Source: Pseudomonas caricapapayae
GTDB lineage: Bacteria > Pseudomonadota > Gammaproteobacteria > Pseudomonadales > Pseudomonadaceae
Direction: 5' to 3'
DNA: 64,000 nucleotides
Assembly: GCF_001400735.1 (NCBI RefSeq)
Contig: NZ_LJPW01000144.1
Span: 62,001-126,000 of the forward strand
The position numbers and the translations under genes were made by a program. This document shows, piece by piece, positions 8,842 to 17,510 of the stretch (position 1 is the stretch's first letter; the number at the start of each line of letters is the position of its first letter). The notes under the pieces are model-generated. The model worked only from the letters and a program-made list of their open reading frames with translations, was not told where the DNA came from and did not search any database.

Positions 8842-8861
8842 TCAGCCGCACAGGCCCTCGA

Positions 8862-10397
8862 ATGCCGACAGCACACGCAGCACATCACCTCGTTCCGAAG
8901 ACGCTGGATGCCTGGGTCAAACTGCTTGACGGCATCGCGTTGCCGGTCCCTGCCGTCAATCACGGCCATGTTCGTGCGGCACTGAACGACAGTCGCCGTT
9001 CACTGCGTGAAATCGCTGAAATGATGCAGGAAAGTCCTGCGCTGGTACTGAGTGTGATGCGCGAGGCCAATCACCACACCCATGGCCTGACCGAGCAGGC
9101 CGAGAGCCTTGAGATTGCCATCAACCGCCTGGGCCTGGCGCGCACCGAAACCCTGCTGGGTCGCTTGCCGGCCAAGCCGCCCGAGGACATTCCGGCAGCC
9201 TACCGCCAGCTGATTCTGGTCAGCCAGCATGCCACGCAACAGGCCAACGGCCTGTTTGCCAGCCGCCTGGCGCGACTCTGGCAAGACATTCATATGGGCA
9301 GTCTGCTGTTCCTTTCGCCACTCTGGCCGATGGCGCTGGCCTACCCGAAACTGCTCGAAGAGCTGGAATTGCGGGTTATCCACAAGGGCCATTCCAGCCT
9401 TGCTGTCGAAAAGGAGCTGTTCGGCGTCAATCTGCTGGAACTGTGTCTGGCGCTCGCCGAGTTCTGGCGTCTGCCGATCTGGGTCACTCGCGGCTATAAA
9501 CTGCTGATCAACGAGCGACGCGATCTGGCCAAAGTGCTGCGCATCGCCCGGGAAGAACACACCCCGTTGCAGCAGCAACAACTCATGGATGCCGACCCCA
9601 ACCTGCGACGCTGGCTGAACCAGCCAGCCAATACCGTGTTGCTCGGCAATGGCCTGGCACTGGCGGCGCAGCATGCCTGGAACAGCCCGCACTGCCTGCG
9701 CTGGGAGCGGCTGACCAGTCTGTACCTGCAACAGTCGGTCAGCGAAGTACAGCAACAGGCGCATCAGAATGCCGCCAGCAGCGCACGCATTCATGCGGAA
9801 AAAGACCTCTGGCACCCGGCCGAATCACTGATCTGGCCCTGGGATGCACGCCGCGTAAGACGCGATAACGAACCTGCGCCACCCCCATCGGCCGACGCCC
9901 TGCAACTGTGGCGCAAGCAGTGCGCCGAGTTGCTGCAGGAGCCCAGCCCGTTTATCAACGCCATGCACTTGACCACCGCAGCTCGCGACGTATTCATGTC
10001 GTGCGGCATGGAGCGGGTCATGCTGCTGATGCTCGACAAGACCGCGACCGTGCTGCGCGTCAATCAGGTCGCCGGGCTGCCACCGGAAACCGCCGCCCTG
10101 CAACTGTTCATCAAGGAGAGCACCGTGCTGCAACGCCTGCTGACACAGCCCACGCAATTGCGCATGACGCCCGCCAACAGCGCGCAGTTTGCCGCACTGC
10201 TGCCCGCGCCGCTGAAAACCCTGTTCAACGGCCAGCACTGGTTGATTCGCTCGCTGAGCAACAACGGCAAAGTCATGCTGCTGGTGGTCGCCGACCAGGG
10301 CGGCGGGGCCTTGTCGGAAATTTCCGTCCAGGCATTCGGAAAAACCGCGCAATGTATTGAACGGGCACTTGGCATCTTTAGTCATCGCAAAGCGTAA
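8862..10397 (+). CDS. HDOD-domain protein
   Basis: A 511-residue soluble protein. The N-terminal half (about 15-215) matches the HDOD pattern: IALPVPAV, VLSVMREANHH, and AINRLGLARTETLL. HDOD proteins are non-enzymatic relatives of HD phosphohydrolases, often in signalling modules. The C-terminal half (about 330-505) looks like a GAF-like region (ERVMLLMLDKTATVLRVNQVAGLP), but no ligand residues can be assigned. Monocistronic in appearance, divergent from motA and 45 bases before the rhodanese fusion. The ATG at 8862 has a weak SD; see the leader hairpin just upstream. Confidence 0.8.
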   Translation: MPTAHAAHHLVPKTLDAWVKLLDGIALPVPAVNHGHVRAALNDSRRSLREIAEMMQESPALVLSVMREANHHTHGLTEQAESLEIAINRLGLARTETLLGRLPAKPPEDIPAAYRQLILVSQHATQQANGLFASRLARLWQDIHMGSLLFLSPLWPMALAYPKLLEELELRVIHKGHSSLAVEKELFGVNLLELCLALAEFWRLPIWVTRGYKLLINERRDLAKVLRIAREEHTPLQQQQLMDADPNLRRWLNQPANTVLLGNGLALAAQHAWNSPHCLRWERLTSLYLQQSVSEVQQQAHQNAASSARIHAEKDLWHPAESLIWPWDARRVRRDNEPAPPPSADALQLWRKQCAELLQEPSPFINAMHLTTAARDVFMSCGMERVMLLMLDKTATVLRVNQVAGLPPETAALQLFIKESTVLQRLLTQPTQLRMTPANSAQFAALLPAPLKTLFNGQHWLIRSLSNNGKVMLLVVADQGGGALSEISVQAFGKTAQCIERALGIFSHRKA

Positions 10398-10442
10398 GGC
10401 CTGGCGTACAATTCGCCTCTTTTCTTTCATCGGAGGCTGCAA

Positions 10443-12269
10443 ATGTCCGCATTCACTGGCTTGTCGCTGGTCATCGAACCCAACGATCTGCTTGAGCGTC
10501 TAGACGCCCCGGAACTGATCCTCGTGGACCTGACCAGCAGCGCTCGCTACGAAGCCGGGCACATTCGCGGCGCCCGCTTTGTCGATCCGAAACGCACGCA
10601 ACTGGGCAAGCCCCCTGCGCCCGGCCTGCTGCCCGACACAGCCGATCTGGAGCAATTGTTCGGCGAGCTGGGCCACAACCCCGATGCCGTCTATGTCGTC
10701 TACGATGACGAAGGCGGCGGCTGGGCGGGTCGTTTCATCTGGTTGCTGGATGTCATCGGTCACACACACTATCACTACCTGGACGGCGGTCTGCTGGCCT
10801 GGGAGGCGCAATCCCTGCCGCTGAGCAGTGACGCAGCGCCCATTGCAGGCGGCCCGGTCGCGCTGACTCTGCACGACGAACCTACCGCCACGCGTGAATA
10901 CCTGCAAAGCCGTCTGGGCGCTGCCGACCTGGCGATCTGGGACGCTCGTGGGCCGACCGAGTATTCGGGCGAAAAAATAGTGGCGGCCAAGGGCGGACAC
11001 ATCCCCGGCGCAGTCAACTTTGAATGGACGGCGGGTATGGACAAGGCGCGCAACCTGCGCATTCGTCAGGACATGCCGGAGATTCTTCGCGAGCTGGGCA
11101 TTACGCCTGACAAGGAAGTCATCACCCATTGCCAGACTCACCACCGCTCGGGCTTCACTTATCTGGTGGCAAAAGCACTGGGCTATCCACGGGTCAAAGC
11201 TTATGCCGGTTCGTGGGGCGAGTGGGGCAATCATCCGGACACACCGGTGGAAGGCCCAAAAGCGGCCTCCGCCCCCGCTGAACCGGCTGCAGTCATCGAG
11301 CCCGCAGCACCTGTCCAGCCAGCCGAAATCATCGAAACTGCCCGTCCTGCCGAGCCAGGCCGGACCTCTCAGAAACATTCAGGACACTCATCTTCAGGAC
11401 CTTCAATGAAAGACCGTCTGTTCATCCTCAGTCAGTACCTGCTGCCGCACCACCTGCTGTCCCGACTGGCAGGCTGCGTTGCCGAATGCCGCGTACGCTG
11501 GTTCAAAAATGCCTTTACCGCATGGTTCGCTCGTCGTTATCAGGTGGACATGTCGCAGGCACTGGTCGAAGACCTGACGTCCTACGAGCATTTCAACGCG
11601 TTTTTCACCCGTGCGCTGAAAGCCGACGCCCGTCCGCTGGACACGACACCGGGTGCAATTCTTTCGCCAGCCGACGGCGCCATCAGCCAGTTGGGCTCGA
11701 TTGACCACGGCCGGATCTTCCAGGCCAAGGGTCACAGCTTCAGCGTGCTTGAACTGCTGGGCGGCGATCCCAAGCTGTCGGCACCCTTCATGGGTGGCGA
11801 GTTCGCCACGGTCTACCTGTCGCCGAAGGACTATCACCGTGTGCATATGCCGCTGGCCGGCACGCTGCGCGAAATGGTCTACGTGCCGGGACGCATCTTT
11901 TCGGTCAATCAGACCACCGCTGAAAACGTGCCCGAGCTGTTCGCCCGCAACGAGCGAGTGGTCTGCCTGTTCGACACCGAGCGCGGGCCTATGGCCGTGG
12001 TACTGGTCGGCGCAATGATCGTGGCATCGGTTGAAACGGTATGGGCAGGGCTGGTCACGCCGCCCAAGCGTGAACTGAAAACTTTCAGCTACGATGAGGC
12101 GGCACGCGCACCGATTCATCTGGAAAAAGGTGCCGAGATGGGCCGCTTCAAACTGGGTTCTACCGCCATTGTGCTGTTTGGGCCAAATCAGGTGAAGTGG
12201 GCCGAGCAACTGACTGCTGGCTCCAAGGTCCAGATGGGTCAGGCACTGGCAGTTCCGACGCAGGCATGA
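10443..12269 (+). CDS. Rhodanese - phosphatidylserine decarboxylase in-frame fusion
   Basis: One uninterrupted 608-residue frame. Residues 1-271 are a tandem-domain rhodanese like RhdA (thiosulfate:cyanide sulfurtransferase) with active-site Cys230 in HCQTHHRSG. Residues about 272-321 are a Pro/Ala/Glu-rich linker. Residues 322-608 match complete Psd, which makes phosphatidylethanolamine at the inner membrane; the LGST self-cleavage site gives the pyruvoyl group at Ser573 (Psd numbering about 252). In the relatives I recall, rhdA and psd are adjacent separate genes. Met322 (ATG at 11406) begins exactly where free Psd starts and has an AGGA about 7 bases upstream, so an internal start could also make free Psd. 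Both catalytic modules look intact. Confidence 0.88.
   Translation: MSAFTGLSLVIEPNDLLERLDAPELILVDLTSSARYEAGHIRGARFVDPKRTQLGKPPAPGLLPDTADLEQLFGELGHNPDAVYVVYDDEGGGWAGRFIWLLDVIGHTHYHYLDGGLLAWEAQSLPLSSDAAPIAGGPVALTLHDEPTATREYLQSRLGAADLAIWDARGPTEYSGEKIVAAKGGHIPGAVNFEWTAGMDKARNLRIRQDMPEILRELGITPDKEVITHCQTHHRSGFTYLVAKALGYPRVKAYAGSWGEWGNHPDTPVEGPKAASAPAEPAAVIEPAAPVQPAEIIETARPAEPGRTSQKHSGHSSSGPSMKDRLFILSQYLLPHHLLSRLAGCVAECRVRWFKNAFTAWFARRYQVDMSQALVEDLTSYEHFNAFFTRALKADARPLDTTPGAILSPADGAISQLGSIDHGRIFQAKGHSFSVLELLGGDPKLSAPFMGGEFATVYLSPKDYHRVHMPLAGTLREMVYVPGRIFSVNQTTAENVPELFARNERVVCLFDTERGPMAVVLVGAMIVASVETVWAGLVTPPKRELKTFSYDEAARAPIHLEKGAEMGRFKLGSTAIVLFGPNQVKWAEQLTAGSKVQMGQALAVPTQA
11406..12269 (+). CDS. 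psd: Phosphatidylserine decarboxylase Psd from possible internal start
   Basis: Alternative product of the preceding frame: 287 residues from the ATG at 11406 (MKDRLFILSQ), the usual Psd length. HPHG-type and SPADG motifs (ILSPADGAI), the conserved YHRVHMP histidines and C-terminal GRFKLGSTAIV are present. An AGGA lies just upstream. Whether cells make this form, the 608-residue fusion, or both cannot be told from sequence. Confidence 0.5.
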   Translation: MKDRLFILSQYLLPHHLLSRLAGCVAECRVRWFKNAFTAWFARRYQVDMSQALVEDLTSYEHFNAFFTRALKADARPLDTTPGAILSPADGAISQLGSIDHGRIFQAKGHSFSVLELLGGDPKLSAPFMGGEFATVYLSPKDYHRVHMPLAGTLREMVYVPGRIFSVNQTTAENVPELFARNERVVCLFDTERGPMAVVLVGAMIVASVETVWAGLVTPPKRELKTFSYDEAARAPIHLEKGAEMGRFKLGSTAIVLFGPNQVKWAEQLTAGSKVQMGQALAVPTQA

Positions 12270-12522
12270 TCATGTTCTGAACTCACGCAGCATGAGCGCT
12301 CGATAAATCGGTGGCGCTCTTGCAGCGTGTACCGAACGGTACTGGCCTCAGGCCATATTTACTGCGTCGTGATGCCGATACTGGTAAAGTCGCCTGATCG
12401 GTGCTGTAGGATACTTCGCACTTTCATGGGCGCATGCTCGATACATCGCCAGTGCGCGGTGGCGTCAGCCCCCATTTAAAGCTACCGTCCGGGCCTGTGA
12501 GCTGTTGGAGTTTGCCTGTCAC
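12270..12522. other. Intergenic region between psd and the PilZ-like gene
   Basis: About 250 bases without a credible gene. It contains small inverted repeats, GAGCGC...GCGCTC (about 12294-12320) and GTACCGAACGGTAC (about 12327-12340), neither followed by a T run. It presumably holds the promoter of the next gene; I see no convincing -10/-35 pair. Confidence 0.5.
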
Positions 12523-14307
12523 ATGAGTAATTTTAGCCTCCCTCTGCTGTTGCGTGCCCCCACGCCAGCACAGTCGAGCCTGACATTCTGTGAAGCCAAC
12601 CCTCGCGATCTCAAACGCTGGATTTCCAGGCTGCCCAAGGCAAACCTCGGAGAAATGGCGCGCCAGCTCTATCAGGGGCTGACCGAGCTGAACCAACTGA
12701 TCACCCCGAGCGAAAACCGCCTGCAACTGCTTGAATTGCTACGGCCCGAGGTGTACTTCGTCTGCAAGCACCTCGAACGTCATTTTCTCAATCAGGCCAT
12801 TGTGCTGGACGAGCGGCCACGCAAGGTCGCCAATCTCTGCCAGGCCCTGCAAAACCATCTGGCAACCGGTTACAAACAAATCATTCAGCAGGTAGCGGCA
12901 CGCTACACCAAAGATCAGGCCGGGCTCTTCAGTACCGCACTGCAACGAGCACTGCACGGGCTCAACGGACCACTGATCCGTGCCAACCAGCTCTACTGTC
13001 CGGTTCAGGAAGGCCTGTGGCTTGAGCTGCACCAGATCTACCAGATTGCCCGTCAGTACCAACTGCACAACACACCGGTCGATGAGCCGCTGGCTCATCA
13101 CACCAAGGCGTTGAGCGTGGAACAAACGTATGTGATCGCGCTGCTGATGGGCTGTTCGCGCTGCAATCAGATGCGCCAGTTGAACATCGGCAAACTGGCC
13201 GATGCGCTTGAGGCCTGGAGCCCGCTGGTCAGGCTGCAATCGCCTGCCGGTGAGCACAGCCTGTTTGCTCTGGACCCGACTGCCGACAAACCGCCGCTGT
13301 ATAGCACCCTGTTCAGCGACGAACAGTCATCACGGCTGCTGGGCATCAACACCCACTCGCTGGCGGAGGCGATCAATCAGTATCTGGCTCTGCCGGATGA
13401 CCAGCGCAGCCCTTCCAGGCTGCTGATCCCGACCGGTATAAATACCGACCTGCTGCAACATCTGGCCGCCGCCTGGGGCGATGTGGCCGAGCGGACCTTT
13501 CAACGCACCGCAGGTCAGGGCACGCTGAAGCTGTGCATCGGCATGAGCGCGCTGCATTTTTATGTAGCCGGGCAGAAGTCGTTCAGCGAACTCCTGCAAT
13601 TGAACAGCGCGAGCAGTGCGGCGAGCTTTTCGCTGAAGATCGCCAACGATGACGAGGACGACCCTTGGGCGTCGGCCTTCGACACGCAGCGCGGCAAGTC
13701 TTCATCCGTCCTGCTGCCTTACGAAGAAATCGAGTACCCGAAGAACGATGGCGATAACGACTCGCTTTCCAACGGTCAGCATACGTTTCCGACCTTTGAC
13801 CTGAATATTGTCAACCACAGTCCGGGCGGCTACTGCCTGGCGTGGCAGAAGGAAGTGCCTCAGCAGTTACAGGCTGGCGAACTGGTGGGGATTCAGGACG
13901 ACTCGGGCCAGGGCTGGAGCATTGCGATTGTGCGCTGGGTCCGGCAAGTGCGTAGCGGCGGCACACAGATGGGCATCGAACTGATCGCCCCTTTTGCCCA
14001 GCCATGCGGCATGCAACTGATCCGCGAACAACAGAATAGCCAGTACCTGCGTACCCTGATGCTCCCGGAAGTACGCGCCATGGAGAAGCCGCCGACCGTG
14101 CTCGCACCGCGCCTGCCCTTTCAGGAAGGCAACAAGGTAATGATCAACGTCGGGGGCGAAGAGCGCCGCGCCTCGCTGAGCAACCGGCGCATCAGCAGCG
14201 CCAGTTACAATCAGTTCGAGTACCAGATATACGACGCCCCGAAAGCGGCCGAAAGCGAAAAAGCGAAGCCGGGACAGGAATTCGACTCGCTCTGGGGCAC
14301 GCTGTAG
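12523..14307 (+). CDS. Conserved Pseudomonas protein with degenerate PilZ-like C-terminus
   Basis: 594 residues from the ATG at 12523, which has GGAG 12 bases upstream; an in-frame ATG six codons earlier is possible. The N-terminal two-thirds is helical and soluble with no motif I recognise. Near residues 425-500 the sequence NHSPGGYCLAW...GELVGIQDD...IVRWVRQVRSGGTQMGIELIAP resembles a PilZ barrel: the (D/N)xSxxG motif is present but no RxxxR precedes it. Homologues are sometimes labelled molecular chaperone without support. It lies between psd and serB and is convergent with serB. A cyclic-di-GMP-related role is possible but unproven. Confidence 0.7.
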   Translation: MSNFSLPLLLRAPTPAQSSLTFCEANPRDLKRWISRLPKANLGEMARQLYQGLTELNQLITPSENRLQLLELLRPEVYFVCKHLERHFLNQAIVLDERPRKVANLCQALQNHLATGYKQIIQQVAARYTKDQAGLFSTALQRALHGLNGPLIRANQLYCPVQEGLWLELHQIYQIARQYQLHNTPVDEPLAHHTKALSVEQTYVIALLMGCSRCNQMRQLNIGKLADALEAWSPLVRLQSPAGEHSLFALDPTADKPPLYSTLFSDEQSSRLLGINTHSLAEAINQYLALPDDQRSPSRLLIPTGINTDLLQHLAAAWGDVAERTFQRTAGQGTLKLCIGMSALHFYVAGQKSFSELLQLNSASSAASFSLKIANDDEDDPWASAFDTQRGKSSSVLLPYEEIEYPKNDGDNDSLSNGQHTFPTFDLNIVNHSPGGYCLAWQKEVPQQLQAGELVGIQDDSGQGWSIAIVRWVRQVRSGGTQMGIELIAPFAQPCGMQLIREQQNSQYLRTLMLPEVRAMEKPPTVLAPRLPFQEGNKVMINVGGEERRASLSNRRISSASYNQFEYQIYDAPKAAESEKAKPGQEFDSLWGTL

Positions 14308-14344
14308 CCGTCGACACCCCAGGCGAGATTACGACGGCAGAGCC

Positions 14345-15559
14345 TCAGCGCTTTGCTTCGCGATCGCGAAAGCCCAGCAGGTACAGAACGCCATCCAGCC
14401 CCAGTGTCGAGATTGCCTGTCTGGCCGACTGTTTGACCAACGGCTTGGCGCGGAAGGCGACACCCAGGCCCGCAATTGCCAGCATTGGCAGGTCATTGGC
14501 ACCGTCGCCGACCGCAATGGTCTGCTCCAGACTCAAGCCTTCCTTGTGCGCCAGCTCACGCAGTAGATCCGCCTTGCGCTGCGCATTGACGATGGGCTCG
14601 ACGGCCACACCGGTGACTTTGCCATCGACCACTTCCAGCTCGTTGGCGAACACGTAATCAATGCCCAGCTTTGCCTGCAACTGCTTGGCGAAGTAAGTGA
14701 AGCCACCCGAAAGAATCGCCGTTTTGTAACCCAGGCGCTTGAGTTCGGAGAAGAGTGTTTCCGCGCCTTCGGTCAACCGCAGTGAGGCACCGATTTCATC
14801 CAGTACGCTGACGTCCAGGCCCTTGAGCAGTGCAAGGCGCTCCTTGAAACTTTCGCTGAAATCCAGCTCGCCGCGCATTGCACGCTCGGTGATCTCGGAA
14901 ACCTGCTCGCCAACGCCCGCAGCCTTGGCCAGCTCATCGATCACTTCGGCCTCGATGAGCGTCGAGTCCATGTCGAACACGGCCAGACGCCTATTGCGCC
15001 TGAACAGCGAATCCTGCTGGAACGCGATATCAACGTTCAACTCCTGCGCGACAGCAAGGAATTCGGCCTGCATGGCTTTCGGATCGGCAGGCTCGCCGCG
15101 CACACTGAACTCGATGCAGCCCTTGCCTTTATCGGCAGGAGTGTCGAGCGGCATGCGCCCGGACAGACGATCGATCTGGTCGATGTTCAGGCCGTACCTG
15201 GCGGTAATGGCGCTGACGCACTGCAACTGCTCAGCCGTGACCTTGCGTGTCAGCAGCGTGACGATATGACGGGCCTTGCCCTGGCCTTCGACCCAGTGCT
15301 GATAATCGGTTTCGGACACTGCCGTGAAACGGACCTGCTGATCCAGCTTGTAGGCGGTAAACAGGATTTCCTTGAGCACGGAAGAACCCTGCACGGTATC
15401 CGGAATCTCGACCAGTATGCCGAACGACAGGGTGTCGTGGATCACCGCCTGACCAATATCGAGAATGTTCACGCCACCCTGGGCGAGGACGCCGGTGATG
15501 GCCGCAGTGAGACCGGGACGGTCGACACCAGTGATGTTAATCAGGACGATTTCGCGCAA
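14345..15559 (-). CDS. serB: Phosphoserine phosphatase SerB with ACT domains
   Basis: Last step of serine biosynthesis: O-phosphoserine to serine. The 404 residues comprise N-terminal ACT-type regulatory regions (about 1-170, starting REIVLINITGVDRPGLT) and a HAD phosphatase domain with the nucleophile motif FDMDST (about 208-213), LSGGFTYF (motif II) and VGDGANDLPML (motif III). I chose a TTG start at 15559 with a GGGGGTG-rich stretch upstream. It gives the conserved N-terminus; an ATG 14 codons upstream would add an odd hydrophobic-aromatic extension. Confidence 0.95.
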   Translation of the reverse strand: MREIVLINITGVDRPGLTAAITGVLAQGGVNILDIGQAVIHDTLSFGILVEIPDTVQGSSVLKEILFTAYKLDQQVRFTAVSETDYQHWVEGQGKARHIVTLLTRKVTAEQLQCVSAITARYGLNIDQIDRLSGRMPLDTPADKGKGCIEFSVRGEPADPKAMQAEFLAVAQELNVDIAFQQDSLFRRNRRLAVFDMDSTLIEAEVIDELAKAAGVGEQVSEITERAMRGELDFSESFKERLALLKGLDVSVLDEIGASLRLTEGAETLFSELKRLGYKTAILSGGFTYFAKQLQAKLGIDYVFANELEVVDGKVTGVAVEPIVNAQRKADLLRELAHKEGLSLEQTIAVGDGANDLPMLAIAGLGVAFRAKPLVKQSARQAISTLGLDGVLYLLGFRDREAKR

Positions 15560-15689
15560 GGCGCACCCCCGCAGTGGAAAAAAACCGCATTCTAACCACA
15601 TTCAGTGACCACCGGGCACAGGCAGCGCTTTGCCGCCACTGGGTCGCTCGTTATACTGCGCGACAACTTCACCGAAAGAGCCGTGCTCT

Positions 15690-17231
15690 GTGAACCGGCC
15701 CACGCCCGTTAAAACCGATAATTTCTTCCTGCTCATCTTTCGTGCCCTGCGTCATCGCCGTGTACCGATCGCTTTGCGCATTGCCAGCCATAACGTGATC
15801 CTGGTCGCTTTGGCTTTGGTGATCTATGCCGGTGTCATGGGCCTGCAATTCAAGCAGGCCATGCATGAACAGGCTGATGCGCTGGGGCAGGCCCTGACGA
15901 CCCAGACCGCCACCTCGGCCACCGAACTGTTGGTGTCAAACGACATCCTCAGTCTCAACGTGCTGCTGGGCAATCTGGTCAAGAATCCGCTGGTAGCGCA
16001 TGCGGCTATCTACAGCGTGGATAACCGCATCCTCGCGGAAGCCGGCCAGCGCCCGAAAAACGGGCTTCTGGGTGAAGCGCAGGGCCTGTATGAAATCAAG
16101 ATCACGTTCCAGGACGTGATGGCGGGTCATCTGCGCATCAGCCTCGACATGTCTCAATTCCAGCAGCCGATGACCATCAGCCTGCAGAGCATGGGCATTC
16201 TGGCAGGTATTCTGCTGGCGCTTGCTCTGGCCTTGAGCCTGCGCCTCGGTCGCCATATATCCACGCCCCTGATGCAGATGCGCATCTGGCTGCGGGACAT
16301 CGACCCCTACACACCCGCCACCGACCGTCAGGATGAAATCGGCGATCTGGCCCGGCAACTGCGCACCTCGTTCGCGCCGCCGGTTCCGGAGCCGGAACCG
16401 CTGCCCGAACCCGAGTATGACGGCGATGAGGACGACGGTGACGATCCTTATCTGGAACCGGACGAAAAGCCTGCACCACCGGTCCAGGCACGCAGCAGCG
16501 AACCGAAACCGCGCCTGCCGGCACCGCCAGTCCAGCGCCGCATTGTTGCCGAAGAGGATGAAGACGACGACGAAGATCCGTTTGCGGATCTGCGTGACAG
16601 CTCGAACAGCACTCCGGCCACCCGCCCGGTTGCTGCGCCGGTAGCGCCGGTCGAGCCGCACAACAGCGCAGTGCTGGCTGTGCAGTTGGGCGCGCAGGAC
16701 CAACTGCGCCGTCTGCCGCGTGCACGACTGACCGAATTGCTGCAACGCTATCGCGATTGCCTTGATCAGGCGGCTTCGCTGTACGAAAGCGAGCTGCATA
16801 CCCTGAACGACGGCAGCACCCTGATGCTGTTTCACAGCCACGAAAGCGGTGATGATTACCTGACCAACGCAATCTGCTGCGGTGAGCTGCTGCGCGCGTT
16901 GAGCCATGCCCTGCAGATCGAGGTCGCCGACAGCGGCATCACCTTGCAACTGCAACTGGGCCTGACGCTGGGTGAAGGTCTGAGTGGTCTGAGCCAGATC
17001 GATCTGCTGCTGACTGAAACGGCGCAGGATGCCTTGGCGTTGTCTCAACACAGCCGCAACCTGTTGCTGGTCGAACGCCGGATCAACGACGACCCTTTGA
17101 TCCGCCAGCGCGCTCGCATCCGCCCTATCGCCAGCCCTGAGGGAGCCTGCTGTGTAGAACGCCTGATGGAACCCTACCCGTCGATGCTTGAACGCCAGCT
17201 GGCGCGCATGCACGAATCCAACAAGGCCTGA
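15690..17231 (+). CDS. AhpA/YtjB (Smp)-family membrane protein
   Basis: About 513 residues from a GTG at 15690 (VNRPTPVKTDN) with GAAAGAG upstream; a start 20 codons earlier is possible. Two membrane helices (about 40-60 and 175-200) flank a periplasmic region, then a HAMP-like stretch (LGRHISTPLMQMRIWLRDID). Next comes a long acidic, proline-rich disordered segment (about 230-330), then a C-terminal cytoplasmic domain. Smp is encoded beside serB in E. coli too, and the same divergent pairing is seen here. The HAMP plus cytoplasmic output suggests a sensor-like role, but no enzymatic motif is visible. Confidence 0.75.
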   Translation: MNRPTPVKTDNFFLLIFRALRHRRVPIALRIASHNVILVALALVIYAGVMGLQFKQAMHEQADALGQALTTQTATSATELLVSNDILSLNVLLGNLVKNPLVAHAAIYSVDNRILAEAGQRPKNGLLGEAQGLYEIKITFQDVMAGHLRISLDMSQFQQPMTISLQSMGILAGILLALALALSLRLGRHISTPLMQMRIWLRDIDPYTPATDRQDEIGDLARQLRTSFAPPVPEPEPLPEPEYDGDEDDGDDPYLEPDEKPAPPVQARSSEPKPRLPAPPVQRRIVAEEDEDDDEDPFADLRDSSNSTPATRPVAAPVAPVEPHNSAVLAVQLGAQDQLRRLPRARLTELLQRYRDCLDQAASLYESELHTLNDGSTLMLFHSHESGDDYLTNAICCGELLRALSHALQIEVADSGITLQLQLGLTLGEGLSGLSQIDLLLTETAQDALALSQHSRNLLLVERRINDDPLIRQRARIRPIASPEGACCVERLMEPYPSMLERQLARMHESNKA

Positions 17232-17264
17232 TTCTCTCCTCCGTTCACTCTTGAAGTGAGACCC

Positions 17265-17407
17265 TCGTGCCCATGCCCTGCGTGGGCATGCCGTTCTCGA
17301 CGCTCTGCGCCCGATCCTGATCAACCTCGCCCGGCGCAAGCAGTCCGCAAGATCATCATCGTGCCCATGCTCCAGCGTGGGCATGCCGTTCTGGACGCTC
17401 TGCGTCC
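17265..17407. repeat. Two tandem REP-like modules
   Basis: Two copies of one unit, about 48 bases each, at 17265-17311 and 17359-17407. Each has TCGTGCCCATGC..GCGTGGGCATGCCGTTCT followed by GACGCTCTGCG. The GTGCCCATGC and GCGTGGGCAT arms form a hairpin. Bases 17383-17408 are identical over 26 positions to 33664-33689. They lie between convergent genes. Confidence 0.7.
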
Positions 17408-17469
17408 TAACCTGACTGTGCAGCGCGTCAGGAACGCCGAGGTGTGAGAACCACAGATGACCGCCCAAC

Positions 17470-17498
17470 AAAAAGCCCGCCATCGCTGCGGGCTCTTT
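17470..17498 (-). terminator. Rho-independent terminator after the PqiC-like gene
   Basis: On the minus strand AGAGCCCGC-agcgatg-GCGGGCTTTTTG forms a 7-bp GC-rich stem followed by a T run, 13 bases past the stop of the lipoprotein gene. It is oriented for that gene. Confidence 0.8.
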
Positions 17499-17510
17499 GC
17501 ATTTGCACCT

